A DNA stretch of 64,000 bases, from positions 62,001 through 126,000 of the forward strand of contig NZ_SMFL01000012.1 in assembly GCF_004349265.1 (NCBI RefSeq). The letters are read 5' to 3'. The notes beneath the pieces were generated by a model. That model searched no databases. It was not told where the DNA came from and saw only the letters and a list, made by a program, of their open reading frames with translations. Source of the DNA: Dyadobacter psychrotolerans. Its GTDB lineage: Bacteria > Bacteroidota > Bacteroidia > Cytophagales > Spirosomataceae. Within the stretch, counting starts at the first letter, position 1. The number at the start of each line of letters is the position of its first letter. Of the stretch, positions 46,208-56,080 are shown piece by piece. Made by a program: the position numbers and the translations under genes.

Positions 46208-48124
46208 ATGGATTATTTTAAGAAGCTCCTTGATTTACTAAAAACAGAGCGCGAAGAAGACAAACAATCGTACCTTAAACTTACAGAATCAACATCCGTT
46301 TCCGATCGCAGAGCTAACGGACTTTCATGGTATCCTATTGCAATACGCGGATCGGAAATGAGTCGCGGCGATTATGTTACCGTTGAAGTCGAACGCACTA
46401 CTCACCTGGATATTTCTCATCAGCTACGTTTTGGTATGCCTGCTGTTTTGTTTTCCAATCATGATCCGGGTAAAGACCGCGTTGAAGGGACGATTACGCA
46501 CCAAAGCGGAAACAGATTGAAAATTACATTAAGAACAGATGAATTGCCGGATTGGTCACGTGACGGGAAATTGGGAGTTGATCTGCTTTTTGACGATAAC
46601 AGCTATGACGAAATGCAGTCGGCTCTTAGATCGGCTTCGCTGCTGGCTGAAAAACCGGACGAAGGGAGGCTGGTTAATGTTTTGACAGGGTTTAAACAGC
46701 CGACATTTCAGCAGGATATTTATCCATATCAAATTCCCCGGTTAAATATTTCCCAACAGGCTGCTGTTGCAAAGATACTTGCGGCTAATGAGCTTGCCAT
46801 TATACACGGGCCTCCGGGAACCGGTAAAACCACAACACTTGTGCAGGCCATTAAGGCTTTGATTAAACAGGATAAAAAGCAGATTCTGGTTGTTGCTCCA
46901 AGTAACACGGCAGTTGATTTGCTGAGTGAAAAACTGTCGGATGAAGGTCTCAATGTTTTACGGGTGGGAAATCCTGCCCGGGTTTCTGAGCGTTTGATGT
47001 CCCTGACTCTGGATAGTAAAATGGCGGAACATGGCCGGATGAAAGAGATTAAAAATCTCAAAAAACAGGCGAATGAGTTCAAAAATATGGCTCATAAATA
47101 CAAGCGGAGTTTCGGGAAGGCGGAGCGGGAGCAGCGAAAAGCACTCTTCGATGAAGCGCACCGGATAATGAAGGAAGTAAGCAATTCGGAGCAATATATT
47201 ATAGATGATCTGGTGGGTAAAGCCCAGGTTATTACAGCCACGCTGGTTGGTGCCAATCATTATACAGTTAGGAATTTGAAATTCCATACGGCTGTGATTG
47301 ATGAAGCAGGGCAGGCACTCGAGCCGGCATGCTGGATACCAATTTTAAAAGCGCAGAAGGTAGTTCTGGCAGGTGATCATTTTCAATTGTCGCCTACAAT
47401 CAAATCAAGTGAAGCTGCCAGGAACGGATTGGCGGAGACTTTGTTGGAAAAGTGCGCCAAACTGCATCCGGAAGCTGTAGTGCTGCTCGATGAGCAATAT
47501 CGTATGAATGAAGCCATTATGAGCTATTCAGCACAGGTGTTTTATGAAGGTAAACTGAAAGCCAATCCGGCTGTTGCGCACCATTTGTTATTTCCGGAGG
47601 ATATGCCACTTACCTTTATCGACACCGCCGGCTGTGGTTTTGATGAAAAACTGGAAGGTACAAGTTCTACTAATCCCGAAGAAGCTGTGTTTTTGTTTAA
47701 ACATCTGTCAAATTTAATATCTGAATTGACAAATGGTATAATTCGTTACTCGGAAGCCAATTTTCCGACAGTAGCAATCATTTCACCCTACAAACAGCAA
47801 ATTCACTTACTAAAAGAGCAGCTGTTGCATATTCCTGATTTGCTCTTGCACGGAAACAAAATCTCGGTGAACACGATAGATAGTTTTCAGGGGCAGGAAA
47901 GGGATATTGTTTACATTAGCATGACGAGAAGTAACCCTGAAGGAGAGATTGGTTTTTTATCCGACATTCGCAGGATGAATGTAGCAATGACCAGAGCACG
48001 GAAAAAATTGGTGGTGATTGGCGACAGTGCCACCCTTTCACGATTACCTTTTTATTCTGATTTTATCACTTATGCAGAGAATCTCGGTGCTTACAAAAGC
48101 GCCTGGGAATTTATTGATTCATAG
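46208..48124 (+). CDS. SF1B (Upf1/DNA2-like) AAA helicase
   Basis: A 638-residue superfamily 1 helicase: N-terminal OB-like region (1-170), Walker A IIHGPPGTGKTTTLVQAIKA (about 197-216), VVAPSNTAVDLL (Ia), VIDEAGQALEPACW (Walker B, DEAG), VVLAGDHFQLSPT (III), LLDEQYRMNE (IV), ISPYKQQIHLL, NTIDSFQGQERDIVYISMTR (V) and RRMNVAMTRARKKLVVIGD (VI). All ATPase motifs are present. The set resembles IGHMBP2/Upf1-type enzymes acting on RNA or single-stranded DNA. Upstream promoter element suggests an independent, leaderless transcript; the aldo/keto reductase follows after 28 bp. Confidence 0.93.
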   Translation: MDYFKKLLDLLKTEREEDKQSYLKLTESTSVSDRRANGLSWYPIAIRGSEMSRGDYVTVEVERTTHLDISHQLRFGMPAVLFSNHDPGKDRVEGTITHQSGNRLKITLRTDELPDWSRDGKLGVDLLFDDNSYDEMQSALRSASLLAEKPDEGRLVNVLTGFKQPTFQQDIYPYQIPRLNISQQAAVAKILAANELAIIHGPPGTGKTTTLVQAIKALIKQDKKQILVVAPSNTAVDLLSEKLSDEGLNVLRVGNPARVSERLMSLTLDSKMAEHGRMKEIKNLKKQANEFKNMAHKYKRSFGKAEREQRKALFDEAHRIMKEVSNSEQYIIDDLVGKAQVITATLVGANHYTVRNLKFHTAVIDEAGQALEPACWIPILKAQKVVLAGDHFQLSPTIKSSEAARNGLAETLLEKCAKLHPEAVVLLDEQYRMNEAIMSYSAQVFYEGKLKANPAVAHHLLFPEDMPLTFIDTAGCGFDEKLEGTSSTNPEEAVFLFKHLSNLISELTNGIIRYSEANFPTVAIISPYKQQIHLLKEQLLHIPDLLLHGNKISVNTIDSFQGQERDIVYISMTRSNPEGEIGFLSDIRRMNVAMTRARKKLVVIGDSATLSRLPFYSDFITYAENLGAYKSAWEFIDS

Positions 48125-48152
48125 TTTTATCCTTTAACTAAAAACCGCAGGT

Positions 48153-49193
48153 ATGGAATACAGGCAATTAGGAGCATCAGGTTTAAAGGTGCCCGTTTTA
48201 AGTTTTGGAACCGGCACATTTGGTGGCGGTGGAGAGTTTTTTAAGGCATGGGGAAATACGCAGGTTGATGAGGCCTCACGTATGGTTCATCTGTGCCTGG
48301 ATGCCGGACTTACTTTGTTTGACACCGCAAATGTATATTCTCAGGGACTTTCAGAAGAAATCCTGGGAAAAGCGGTGATTGGTCTTAGAGATAAAATATT
48401 GCTATCGACAAAGGCAACATTTAAGATGGGAGAGGGGCCAAATGATTACGGTTCATCAAGATTTAATCTCATCAGGTCATGTGAAGATAGTTTACGAAGA
48501 CTTAATACCGATTACATTGACATTTACCACATGCATGGTTTCGATGGAAATACACCGGTGGATGAAACATTGAGTGCACTTGACGATCTGGTTAAAAGCG
48601 GGAAAGTCCGATACATTGCCTGTTCTAATTTTTCAGGATGGCATTTGATGAAGTCTTTATCAGTATCTGAAAGATATGGCTGGGCAAAATATATTGCACA
48701 TCAGGCGCATTATTCTTTGTTAAGCCGCGAGTTTGAGTGGGAACTTATGCCGTTGGGATTGGATCAAAAAATTGGTACAATTGTGTGGAGCCCTTTATCT
48801 GCCGGAAGATTGGGAGGGAAATACAGGAGGAATCAAGCCATCCCTTCCGATGGACGTATTGCGCAGGGCGGGGGAGAGGGACCAGCTATTCCTGATGATC
48901 TTTTTTATGGAATTATTGATGTACTTGATGAAATAGCTGCTGAAACAGAAAAGTCAGTCGCGCAGGTTGCGCTTAACTGGGTTTTGCAAAGACCAACGGT
49001 CAGTAATGTTGTAATTGGGGCCAGAAATGAGGAACAGCTGAAACAGAACCTGGGCGCAGTTGGCTGGAATCTGACTTTACAACAAATTAAAAAATTAGAT
49101 CATGCCAGTGAGAAAGCACCGATCTATCCTTACTGGCATCAAAGGAATTTTCTCCCCTTGAATCCGATTCCGGATTTTTATAATAAATTTTAG
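48153..49193 (+). CDS. Aldo/keto reductase
   Basis: A 346-residue NADPH-dependent oxidoreductase of the aldo/keto reductase family (YhdN/YajO-like): LGASGLKVPVLSFGTGTFGG start, FDTANVYSQGLSEEILG (catalytic Asp and Tyr), LLSTKATF (Lys), YIDIYHMHGFD (His), the cofactor segment IACSNFSGWHL and a final VIGARNEEQLKQNL. The tetrad is complete. Substrate unknown. Cotranscription with the helicase is possible from the 28-bp gap. Confidence 0.93.
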   Translation: MEYRQLGASGLKVPVLSFGTGTFGGGGEFFKAWGNTQVDEASRMVHLCLDAGLTLFDTANVYSQGLSEEILGKAVIGLRDKILLSTKATFKMGEGPNDYGSSRFNLIRSCEDSLRRLNTDYIDIYHMHGFDGNTPVDETLSALDDLVKSGKVRYIACSNFSGWHLMKSLSVSERYGWAKYIAHQAHYSLLSREFEWELMPLGLDQKIGTIVWSPLSAGRLGGKYRRNQAIPSDGRIAQGGGEGPAIPDDLFYGIIDVLDEIAAETEKSVAQVALNWVLQRPTVSNVVIGARNEEQLKQNLGAVGWNLTLQQIKKLDHASEKAPIYPYWHQRNFLPLNPIPDFYNKF

Positions 49194-49972
49194 TGAATAT
49201 GGGGCGGAAAATTGCATTGTTAACGTTACCGCTCCTGTTTTTTACTTGCTACGTATAACTATTACAGGTATCATTAATCAGCCTGAACTATAATAGTTCA
49301 CTTCGACACAATCTTAGAGGAGGGCGGGAGAGTTACCTGTAACTGTTCCTTTCTGGGATAGCTACCCTGCGGTTTTATGGCCGTTAAATAAGAAATTACC
49401 AAGTGTTAGAAAAAGTTCTATATTATTTAATAGGGTTAATTCTATATTTAAATCCTGTTTGAATTATTTTTTAAAGTATACTTGTTCGCGGTTGAATGAA
49501 TTTATTACTGGCATTTCTATGGACAATGGACAAAAGATGGCTAAATAATATGTCACTTGTAGTAGTATTAATTTGTATAAACGAAAATTAATAACTTTAT
49601 TTGAATTGATATTTTTATCGACAGGTACTTTTATTCACCTTAAACCAATTCATGAAAATAGTTTACATCCCAGAATGAAGATTTAAAACGGATCAATGAA
49701 AGTTTAGACGTTCAGGTGATCCCTACCTCTGCATATATTCATAATCAAGTTTATTAAGGATGGCAAAATCAAAAATGAAGATTTTTGAAGATGTTATCGG
49801 TATGCCCGGATTGTTTCATTGAGTATTTAATCCGTCTAAATTTTTCAGTTTTTATTATTGGAAGTTAGCTACCTGTCTTTGAACAGGGATCAGTCCTGAC
49901 AGCTGATGCGACCTTTTTAATTGCCCGATTACCATTTTTTTTACAACTCTATTTCACTTAAAAATTAAGGTT
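49194..49972. other. Long gene-poor stretch before the third T9SS gene
   Basis: 780 bp, AT-rich, with no intact gene. A possible decayed small gene lies at 49652-49822 (listed separately). The remainder probably carries the promoter of the T9SS gene; no clear element was found. Confidence 0.35.
49652..49822 (+). pseudogene. Possible decayed small gene of unknown family
   Basis: The sequence reads MKIVYIPE, then in the next frame EDLKRINESLDVQVIPTSAY continuing IHNQVY and a stop, then in other frames IKDGKIKNEDF and MKIFEDVIGMPGLFH. Stitched together with about three frameshifts, this resembles one short protein. I recognise no family and the call rests only on protein-like composition. Confidence 0.25.
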
Positions 49973-52630
49973 ATGACAAACTTTATTAATCGATTAAAAC
50001 ACGGAACCAAATATTTGCGTGTTGCGGCAATAAGTGCAATGGCACTGAGTGCACAATCTTCTTTTGCACAAAAAACGTTTCTTACCGGACAGAAAACAGG
50101 CGATCGCTTTGATGTCGGAGGGCTGGGGCTAGTGCCTGGAGGAGCAAATGTTTCTGCTCCATTTGAAGATCATACTACCATAACTGGGTTTAAATTTTAT
50201 TACGGAGCCAATATACTTAACAGCGATGCGGTTACAATACCTGCAACGTTAACGGCAACAAACGAGTTGTCAGCACTTGTGAAGATATCTGGTGCTAACG
50301 TTTACGCTCAATTTCGTAATACTTCCAACGCGAATATCTTAGCGGACAAGGTAACCTACTTTAAACTTAAGGATAAACCTGTTACTACAGGAATAGGTGT
50401 TTCAGTTGGAGGTCTTTTAGGACTAACTGAATTTAACAACATCGTTGGACAGGGTTATGTAAATGCAGGAAATTATTCAACTTCTGGTGCCGGGAACATT
50501 AATGAAGGTACGCCAGCTGGTACTGCAACAACTAAGTTGCTCATTGATAAGCTTGGGGAATATTATGTTGCAGTTAAACCAAATGCAGATTACAACTCTG
50601 TAAGGCTTAGTGTTAGTATCCCGAATGATATTGTTCAGGCTGCTTCAACCTTTCAGGTTAAAGTCTACAATGCGTTTACCGAAGCCGATGGGAGCGAATG
50701 CAGTAGTAAACCGAGGTACGCAGATGCAGGTTCAGCTTCCGGTATTACTCTTGCAACCGGTGCCTTGCGATTACTATCACTGAATGATCTGGTTAATAAT
50801 CCAAAAGGTGCTATTGATGATTCTCCAACGACTTATTCGGCTTTTTCATCCGGTATAGCAAATATTGGTGTAGCCAGTACCACTTCGCAAAATTTTTTCT
50901 TTGATCGTACGGCTTCCGGTGCCTCTGAGAGCGTTAAGATAAGCTTAGGTGTTTCGGGTGCAGCTATTGACTTAGGCCTTGTAGCCGGCGAGATTTCATT
51001 TCAGGCATATAAAGGAGAAGATCCAGTTGGTGCCCCTCAAACATTAGCAAATAGTTTAAGCCTTCTTAACTTGAATTTATTGGATATAGTAACAGTTGGA
51101 ACCGGAGCGGAAGCATATAAAAATGTAACTGTCCCGATCAATCCTACCGGTGACTTTGATCGAATTCAAGTAAGCCTTTCCTCTTTGGTAAGTGCTGGGG
51201 TATTAGGCGATGCCCTGCGTATTTACGATGTGAGTATTGCACCAAAAGCGCCAACGCTTTCAGCGGTTACGGAATACATCTTTACAGGTACTCAACCTTT
51301 AACTATCGCTTCTACGGCGGCTACGGGAAATAAAATTACATGGATCGGACCTCTTCCCGCAACAACTGTAGTTGGTACTGCTGCATCGGCCAGCACGTAC
51401 CGTTTTCCTACAACGCTTACTGCTAATGGGGACTATGCTGCTGTGGCAACCAGAGGTAGCTGCACCGTACAGTCCACCGAGACAAAGCTAAAAGTGATTG
51501 TTCTAACGGATGCTACCGTGTTGGCCCCAGGAATATCACAAAGTCCATTCCCGTCGGGATCTTCAATTACTGCTACTACGACAGGCACGGGACACGCATT
51601 TACATACGTTGGCACAACAGTTCCTTCTTTTGTGACTGTTAACTCGGCCGGTGCTATTGTGGCGAATGGAAGTACTCCCACGGTGACCACTCCAACAAAC
51701 TATCCGGTAACTGTTGAAATCCATGACAATGGCGTTAATACGGGTTTGACTCTAACGAAACAGATTATAGTTAATCCAAAATTGGGAATCCCTGGTGGGC
51801 CATTTCCAGCCACAGATAAAAATACTGCTTCCTATTCTGCTGATATTTCAACGATGGTTTCTGCGAGGGCATTTGGTGGCAAGGGATCTGGGTTTTATAG
51901 TTATTCTTTAACTCCGATTACAATTGGCGGCAGAGGTGCAGCTACACTTGCCGTTCCTGCCGACTTTACACTTACTCCTCAGGGAGTACTAAGCGGTAGT
52001 CCTTTGAACAAGGAGGGAAGTTATACATTCCCTGTTTATGTTACTGATGGACAGCAAGTTGCCAGTGCGGATTTTACATTAGAGATTCTTGCTTCACTTC
52101 CTGTTAAACTTACCAGTTTCACTGTAAAAAAAGAAGGAACAGCGGCTTCCTTGAGCTGGGCTACTACCGCGGAAACAAACAGCGAAAGCTTTGATGTAGA
52201 ACGCAGCGGAAACGGTAAAGAATGGAAGAAAATTGCTAATGTATTGTCAAAAGGAGAAAGCATTGTAACAGAACGTTATTCATTGACTGATACAAGCCCA
52301 TTTGACGGAGAAAATCTTTACCGACTAAAAATGATTGACCAGGATGGTACATTTGCATACAGCCGCGTTGAAACTGTCAATTTCAGTCTGGAAGGATTGA
52401 AGCTTTATCCGAACCCGGTTGTGAATTCAGAAAATCTCAACATTGGTGTTTCAGATTGGAGTAAAGTAAAATCGGTTAAAATCTTAAATTCTTTTGGTGT
52501 AAACGTATTTGAGTCGGCAGGTTCACTTGATGCCGGAGTAAAAACAAACCAGTTAGGATCGGGTTTATACGTTGTACAGGTGATTCAAAAAGATGGCAGG
52601 GTACTTACACATAAATTTGTGAAACTATAA
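49973..52630 (+). CDS. Large secreted protein with T9SS type A sorting domain
   Basis: 885 residues: signal peptide (ending near SSFAQ, residue 33), a long beta-rich region (35-430) not recognised, an Ig-like region (about 435-510), cadherin/putative-Ig-like units (about 520-710; the GIPGGPFPATDKNTASYSAD and LTPQGVLSGSPLNKEGSYTF pieces resemble Ig-type 'putative Ig domain' repeats), the shared linker module (LPVKLTSFTVKKEGTAASLS, TTAETNSESFDVERSG, YRLKMIDQDGTFAYSRV) and a C-terminal sorting domain (LKLYPNPVVNSENLNIGVSD). Likely an adhesin or surface structural protein delivered by the T9SS. A terminator follows. Confidence 0.9.
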   Translation: MTNFINRLKHGTKYLRVAAISAMALSAQSSFAQKTFLTGQKTGDRFDVGGLGLVPGGANVSAPFEDHTTITGFKFYYGANILNSDAVTIPATLTATNELSALVKISGANVYAQFRNTSNANILADKVTYFKLKDKPVTTGIGVSVGGLLGLTEFNNIVGQGYVNAGNYSTSGAGNINEGTPAGTATTKLLIDKLGEYYVAVKPNADYNSVRLSVSIPNDIVQAASTFQVKVYNAFTEADGSECSSKPRYADAGSASGITLATGALRLLSLNDLVNNPKGAIDDSPTTYSAFSSGIANIGVASTTSQNFFFDRTASGASESVKISLGVSGAAIDLGLVAGEISFQAYKGEDPVGAPQTLANSLSLLNLNLLDIVTVGTGAEAYKNVTVPINPTGDFDRIQVSLSSLVSAGVLGDALRIYDVSIAPKAPTLSAVTEYIFTGTQPLTIASTAATGNKITWIGPLPATTVVGTAASASTYRFPTTLTANGDYAAVATRGSCTVQSTETKLKVIVLTDATVLAPGISQSPFPSGSSITATTTGTGHAFTYVGTTVPSFVTVNSAGAIVANGSTPTVTTPTNYPVTVEIHDNGVNTGLTLTKQIIVNPKLGIPGGPFPATDKNTASYSADISTMVSARAFGGKGSGFYSYSLTPITIGGRGAATLAVPADFTLTPQGVLSGSPLNKEGSYTFPVYVTDGQQVASADFTLEILASLPVKLTSFTVKKEGTAASLSWATTAETNSESFDVERSGNGKEWKKIANVLSKGESIVTERYSLTDTSPFDGENLYRLKMIDQDGTFAYSRVETVNFSLEGLKLYPNPVVNSENLNIGVSDWSKVKSVKILNSFGVNVFESAGSLDAGVKTNQLGSGLYVVQVIQKDGRVLTHKFVKL

Positions 52631-52654
52631 CCCTGTAAGCACGATACACATTAG

Positions 52655-52690
52655 AAGCCGTCCGGATTTCCGGGCGGCTTTCTTATTTTT
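52655..52690 (+). terminator. Rho-independent terminator after the T9SS gene
   Basis: AAGCCGTCCGG (52655-52665) pairs with CCGGGCGGCTT (52670-52680) with one T-G wobble and a 4-nt loop, followed by TCTTATTTTT. Confidence 0.85.
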
Positions 52691-52712
52691 ACAGGATGCC
52701 AATGAAGATCTT

Positions 52713-53232
52713 TTACCAAGTTCTGGCGAATATCTCACTAAACAGTTTAACAGGTCCAAAGCCTGACTGCATTTCCCCGGCGAGAACAGCTTTTCGATAA
52801 CCGACTTCTTCGAAAATCATACATAACTTGTTGAATCCCGCAGGATACGGTACCCAGGGGTTCGCTTTTGTAATTTCGTACTCGACAATAAGAAAACATC
52901 CTGACGGTTTAAGCTTTATGGCAATTATCCGTAGAAATGTAATTTTATCCTGCACATAATGCAGGGAATTCGCCATTAATATTCCTTCAAGATTGCCAGA
53001 GGGTAGATCATCTCCCATAAAATCGAGCTGATGGCTAATGATATTGACTGCATTAGGATTACTTAGACCTGCCAAGTTATACTGCTCTGGTCGACCGCAT
53101 GTATTGTGGCACTAACAAGTTGGCTAATGCATAGGTGAATATACCGACGCCGCTGCCAAGATCCGTCCGCTTGCCATTGGTTTCTATCAGTTGTTCCGAT
53201 TTCATCAGGTGAATGGCGTCCTGTATCTTCAT
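52713..53232 (-). pseudogene. Class I SAM-dependent methyltransferase gene broken by frameshifts
   Basis: From the ATG at 53232 one frame reads MKIQDAIHLMKSEQLIETNG then DLGSGVGIFTYALANLL (the SAM-binding glycine motif) and stops at once after LVPQYMRSTRAV. The next frame continues TIHAVDQSSIT, and a third carries LSNPNAVNIISHQLDFMGDD, GILMANSLHYVQDKITFLRI and the rest to 52713. Joined, they make a plausible 170-residue small methyltransferase, so the gene has at least two frameshifts close together (53070-53115). The longest surviving piece is 120 codons. Confidence 0.72.
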
Positions 53233-53440
53233 TATTAATTAGTTAGATTATTACAAACAGGATTCGCAATAACTGCCGTGTTAATTTAAAGTTGTCGCAT
53301 TATTTCTACATAATGACCTGGTTTACATTGCAGTTCAGCATCAAGGGTGATTTTTAGATGTCTATGATAGCGATGACATAGTGGTATGATTATTTAACCA
53401 AGTCATTCAGAGCACTATATAACAACTTAACTAATAAATC

Positions 53441-53635
53441 ATGATACAGTCACTTCAAAATATCTTTTCGGTTTGGCCATATCTGTCACTTGTTATTTTA
53501 ATTACCGCCAGTGTATGGGCTGTGTGGCTGATTACCTCTCTGAACAAAAATCCACGTCAACAGAGAACTTCCTTAAATTCAAACCGGTGGTATGGGAAAA
53601 AGGCTTCTCAAAAATTGGATCGGATTCAATTTTAA
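53441..53635 (+). CDS. Small single-pass membrane protein
   Basis: 64 residues beginning MIQSLQNIFSVWPYLSLVIL with one membrane helix (about 13-34) and a basic, polar tail. No family recognised. A hairpin lies 35 bp downstream. The call rests on composition and the clear helix, so it is moderate. Confidence 0.5.
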   Translation: MIQSLQNIFSVWPYLSLVILITASVWAVWLITSLNKNPRQQRTSLNSNRWYGKKASQKLDRIQF

Positions 53636-53670
53636 TATAAGCAGAAAACAGTATTGTAACGCATAAAAAA

Positions 53671-53699
53671 ACATCCAGGGGCAACAAGCCCCAGGATGT
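53671..53699 (-). terminator. GC-rich hairpin, terminator-like on the minus strand
   Basis: ACATCC-A-GGGGC pairs with GCCCC-A-GGATGT around AACAA, with one A-A mismatch. The run of seven A before it would be a T run for minus-strand transcripts; on the plus strand it follows the small membrane protein gene but has only a weak T stretch. Confidence 0.5.
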
Positions 53700-54366
53700 C
53701 CGATTTTACTCAACGTTATGAGATCTGTTTGCACAGCCCTCAAGGACAAATTTAATTAATTCTTGGAAAAAAACTCTTATGTTTTAGTAATAAAAATTTT
53801 ATGAATTAATAACATTAGAAATAAGTAGGATCTTACTTTGAGGTGATCATCTTCACGAAACTTGCAAAACGCTTCCAGTTTGCTCCAAACCCATTTTATT
53901 TCTGAGTCAATTTTTTTTTAAATGTAATCCTGTCAGCATCAATACTTTCAGAATTTCGAAAAAAATTAACTAGCTGTTTTTTCCATTAGATAAATTTTAA
54001 TCTTTTTAATGTAAGAATTATAAATCTGTCATTCTAATGAGTACTACAGCTTACGCGCAAGCTTCAATTTATTTGATATCTGAATATATTTACATATCTA
54101 GTTTAGTAGGAAGGCCAAATTAGTTTTAGTAGATATTCTATTTTGAATCTTCATAGCCTGTGTTTTTATCCCGGGATCACTGTAATCATTTTAAAATAAA
54201 TTAGTTAGGTTTAATGTAAAATGTATTCTGTGTTTTTTCGTTAATCATATTCTATCTTAGTTTTTGCATCGAATATATTCTATATTTGTTGAGTAAAAAT
54301 ATTTTAATCATTGCAGATCAGGACATTCTCTTCTATTACTTAGATACTAGTCTTACCACACTATCA
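53700..54366. other. AT-rich gene-free stretch with a candidate promoter at its end
   Basis: Very AT-rich, no frame of note. TATATTTG at 54281-54288 is a perfect TAnnTTTG -7 element and would produce a leader of about 70 nt before the next gene; a TTAG near 54257 is the nearest -33-like box. Confidence 0.4.
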
Positions 54367-54690
54367 ATGGAAAAGAAAATGAAAGCAACTGAAGATTACC
54401 GGCTGTTCGGTTCGCAGAGGCGGGGCGAAGCAGAAGTAGAGCAAAAAATTAAATCGGTTCTTGCTGAAAAGGAAACGGTTGACAACATATCAACATTCTC
54501 TCGCGCGGTATCGAAAGAATGGAATTGTTCAGAAAACAATGTTTCAAGACTTAAATTAGCATTCGCTGACCTAGAGAAAAAAATTGAAAAGTTAAAACCT
54601 GAACTTGCAAGACAGTACGCCGCAGAAAAAGAAAAAATGGCTCCCAGGGGCAAACATAGAAGTTACATTCATGATTCTAACGCCATCTGA
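54367..54690 (+). CDS. Small charged hypothetical protein
   Basis: 107 residues from the ATG at 54367 (54379 also possible; the open frame extends to 54286 but that part overlaps the presumed transcription start). Very rich in Lys and Glu, mostly helical: EAEVEQKIKSVLAEKETVDN, SRLKLAFADLEKKIEKLKPE; the last part is a likely coiled coil with a basic tail (PRGKHRSY). No family recognised. It ends 14 bp from the convergent rarA gene. Confidence 0.6.
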   Translation: MEKKMKATEDYRLFGSQRRGEAEVEQKIKSVLAEKETVDNISTFSRAVSKEWNCSENNVSRLKLAFADLEKKIEKLKPELARQYAAEKEKMAPRGKHRSYIHDSNAI

Positions 54691-54704
54691 CTTTTAAGTT
54701 TTGC

Positions 54705-55976
54705 TTAGTATCCGTACCAGTCGCCCCACCACTGCTGTAATTTTTTTCTGATTTCTTCCTCCCGTGCATTAGGTCCCGGTTCAAAGAACTTGCTTCCCTT
54801 TATTTCATCTGGCAAAAATGCCTGTTTTGCAAAGTTACCCTCAAAATCGTGGGAGTATTTATAATCCTTTCCATAACCGATCTGTTTCATCAGTTTCGTG
54901 GGAGCGTTTCGTAAATGTAATGGTACAGGCAAATGGGCTGTGTTTTTAGCTGCTTCTATCGCGTCTGCAATGGCCAGGTAACTCGCATTGCTTTTTGGAG
55001 AAGTTGCAAGGTATATTGCAACCTGGGACAGAATAATCCTACACTCGGGATAACCGATTACATTCACTGCCTGCATACATGCATTTGCCATGATCATTGC
55101 TGTAGGGTTTGCATTTCCTATGTCTTCCGAAGCCATAATCAGCATCCTTCTGGCAATGAAAGCCGGATCTTCTCCTGCCACAATCATTCTGGCCATCCAG
55201 TAAACGGCTCCGTTTGGATCGCTGCCACGGAGAGACTTGATGAATGCAGAAATGATATCATAATGCTGTTCTCCGGACTTGTCATATCGCGCAATATTTT
55301 GTTGTGCTACATCGGTAACCCATTCATCTGTAATTTCAATTTCGTCCACCTCACCTTTACCCAAAACGACCAGTTCCAGCAAGTTGAGGAGTTTGCGGCC
55401 GTCACCGCCCGATAGTCTCAACAGCGCATCGTAAGAAGTGAAGGTGATATTTTTACCTTTTAACCACGGATCCTTATCAATGGCTCTTGTAATGAGCTGC
55501 TTCAACTCAATTTCTCCAAATGCTTCCAGAATGTAAACCTGGCACCGCGAAAGCAAAGCCGAGTTGATCTCAAAAGAAGGGTTCTCGGTGGTTGCGCCAA
55601 TAAGTGTTACCTGTCCACGTTCAACGGCTCCCAAAAGTGCATCCTGCTGACTTTTATTGTATCGGTGAATTTCATCAATAAACAGGATAGGAGGAAAAAG
55701 ACCCGAAGGCCTGGATAAAATTTCCCGTAAATCCTTAACACCTGAGCTGATCGCACTTAAATTATGAAACTGCCTTTTGGTAGCTTCTGCCATTAGTAAA
55801 GCGAGCGTGGTTTTTCCCACGCCGGGAGGTCCCCACAAAATCATAGAAGGAATTGTATTCTGAAGAATTGCCCGGCGCAGCGGTCCGTTTGGGCCCAGTA
55901 ATTTTTCCTGTCCAACATAATCATCCAGATTTCGCGGGCGAAGACGTTCGGCAAGAGGCGTATTTACCAGAGTCAT
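54705..55976 (-). CDS. rarA: Replication-associated recombination protein A (RarA/MgsA, AAA+ ATPase)
   Basis: A 423-residue AAA+ protein matching RarA in length and motifs: PLAERLRPRNLDDYVGQEKL, Walker A LWGPPGVGKTTLAL, Walker B ILFIDEIHRYNKSQQDALL, sensor I IGATTENPSFEINSALLSRC and the C-terminal RarA domain (ISAFIKSLRGSDPNGAVYWM, EDIGNANPTAMIMANACMQA). RarA is a clamp-loader-like ATPase acting at stalled replication forks. It stands alone; a 160-codon antisense frame inside it is a shadow. Confidence 0.96.
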   Translation of the reverse strand: MTLVNTPLAERLRPRNLDDYVGQEKLLGPNGPLRRAILQNTIPSMILWGPPGVGKTTLALLMAEATKRQFHNLSAISSGVKDLREILSRPSGLFPPILFIDEIHRYNKSQQDALLGAVERGQVTLIGATTENPSFEINSALLSRCQVYILEAFGEIELKQLITRAIDKDPWLKGKNITFTSYDALLRLSGGDGRKLLNLLELVVLGKGEVDEIEITDEWVTDVAQQNIARYDKSGEQHYDIISAFIKSLRGSDPNGAVYWMARMIVAGEDPAFIARRMLIMASEDIGNANPTAMIMANACMQAVNVIGYPECRIILSQVAIYLATSPKSNASYLAIADAIEAAKNTAHLPVPLHLRNAPTKLMKQIGYGKDYKYSHDFEGNFAKQAFLPDEIKGSKFFEPGPNAREEEIRKKLQQWWGDWYGY

Positions 55977-56026
55977 TATAAAATATTATTGTTGAGTTGA
56001 GAAATGTAATATACATGTTTAACAAA

Positions 56027-56055
56027 AAAAGCGTGGCATAGTTCGCCACGCTTTT
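56027..56055 (-). terminator. Rho-independent terminator after the ECF sigma gene
   Basis: AAAAGCGTGGC (56027-56037) pairs exactly with GCCACGCTTTT (56045-56055) over a 7-nt loop; on the minus strand it is followed by a long T run. It lies 25 bp after the stop of the sigma gene and would separate it from rarA. Confidence 0.9.
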
Positions 56056-56080
56056 GCTTAGTATAAGTATTGAATAAGGA

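Noticed and set aside
54933-55415. 160-codon plus-strand frame
   Set aside because: Antisense shadow of rarA, Cys/His-rich composition typical of reverse-complemented coding DNA.
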